The notes beneath the pieces were generated by a model. It was not told the origin of the DNA, did no database searches, and saw nothing but the letters and a program-made list of their open reading frames with translations. The position numbers and the translations under genes are program-made. 64,000 nucleotides of DNA from Ruegeria atlantica (lineage in GTDB: Bacteria > Pseudomonadota > Alphaproteobacteria > Rhodobacterales > Rhodobacteraceae): positions 186,001 to 250,000 of the forward strand of contig WQBJ01000003.1 in the NCBI GenBank assembly GCA_013032095.1, in the 5' to 3' direction. Position 1 is the stretch's first letter; the number at the start of each line of letters is the position of its first letter. Below are positions 63,775 to 64,000 of the stretch, piece by piece.

Positions 63775-64000
63775 ATGAGTCAGTCAGCGCCCGTCGCAGC
63801 CGACGAAAGGGTCAAGAGCGAACCGTTCCTGACCAAGCTAATGAAACGCCCCGAGCTTGGCGCCATGGCCGGTGTCGTCCTCGTGGTCATTTTCTTCGCG
63901 CTCACTGCGGATGAGTCGATGTTCACTCTTGCAGGGATAATGAACTTCATGACGCCTGCGGCTCAACTCGGCATTCTGGCCATCGGGGCCGCTCTGCTGA
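63775..64000 (+). CDS. Sugar ABC transporter permease (RbsC-like), 3' end cut off
   Basis: 75 codons visible before the window ends. A GGGAGGAG site precedes the ATG at 63775. After a polar N-terminus and MKRPELGAMAG comes a membrane helix (VVLVVIFFALTA), then MFTLAGIMNFMTPAAQLGILAIGAALL, the start of a second helix as in ribose/inositol-type permeases. Pairs with the binding protein; the ATPase is expected beyond the edge. Confidence 0.88.
   Translation, partial: MSQSAPVAADERVKSEPFLTKLMKRPELGAMAGVVLVVIFFALTADESMFTLAGIMNFMTPAAQLGILAIGAALL

Overview
The window looks like chromosomal DNA from a marine alphaproteobacterium of the Rhodobacteraceae (Roseobacter group). The grounds are overall gene style and gene set: an RpoH-II type sigma factor, class I lysyl-tRNA synthetase, a complex I NDUFS4-like subunit, a DUF4864 protein, many GTG/TTG starts, ATGA-type overlaps and moderately high GC. 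This is inference from protein resemblance; no 16S gene is present.

Layout. 1-5.8 kb: rRNA methylase rsmI (cut by the left edge), yraN, gshB, a ComM-type ATPase, a GST with an extra cysteine domain, and cobC/cobU. 5.9-10.4 kb: rpoH2-chaN, coaBC, dut and a membrane-anchored MoeB. 10.4-14.8 kb: a trans-sulfuration enzyme, an M3 peptidase and a hydroxyacid dehydrogenase. 14.8-20.4 kb: the complete cell-elongation operon mreB-mreC-mreD-mrdA-rodA on the minus strand. 20.5-27.3 kb: rlmJ, leuA with a leucine-rich leader peptide and hairpin (attenuator), an SDR enzyme, an exported MORN-repeat protein and nadE. 27.5-37.9 kb: small and metabolic genes, gltX, an NsrR-like regulator behind an FNR-type box, the ybbA-ybbP-tesA cluster and an L,D-transpeptidase. 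38-46 kb: cold-shock gene and ettA, with AT-richer unknown genes on either side of ettA; a membrane gene inserted between a MOSC gene and nadD, flanked by a decayed duplicate of the nadD 5' end; dacB. 46-50 kb: an Lrp regulator divergent from phhA-phhB, then lysK. 50-57 kb: a large beta-helix protein, a secreted barrel-like protein, small ABM-domain proteins, an FNR-boxed universal stress protein, and an ORF6N regulator carrying two matching palindromes. 57-61 kb: an unknown AT-rich gene, uvrB, an NDUFS4-like gene, a GNAT enzyme and tRNA-Arg(UCU). 61.3-64 kb: a small protein, then an iolG/ABC sugar-uptake operon with two LacI-type operators, running off the right edge.

How it fits together. 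Most of the window is core housekeeping: envelope growth (mre/mrd/rod, dacB, L,D-transpeptidase), cofactors (gshB, coaBC, nadE, nadD, cobU/cobC, moeB), translation (gltX, lysK, ettA, rsmI, rlmJ, tRNA-Arg) and repair (uvrB, dut). No prophage, transposase, CRISPR array or multi-gene defence locus is visible. The less ordinary content is regulatory (leu attenuator, ORF6N twin palindromes, LacI twin operators, 11-bp phased repeats before phhA, FNR-type boxes) plus a few isolated AT-rich genes without a known role (38.4-39.6, 41.4-42.0, 42.8-43.6 and 57.2-58.0 kb). I do not see one clear new multi-gene system; the best candidates are listed as separate findings.
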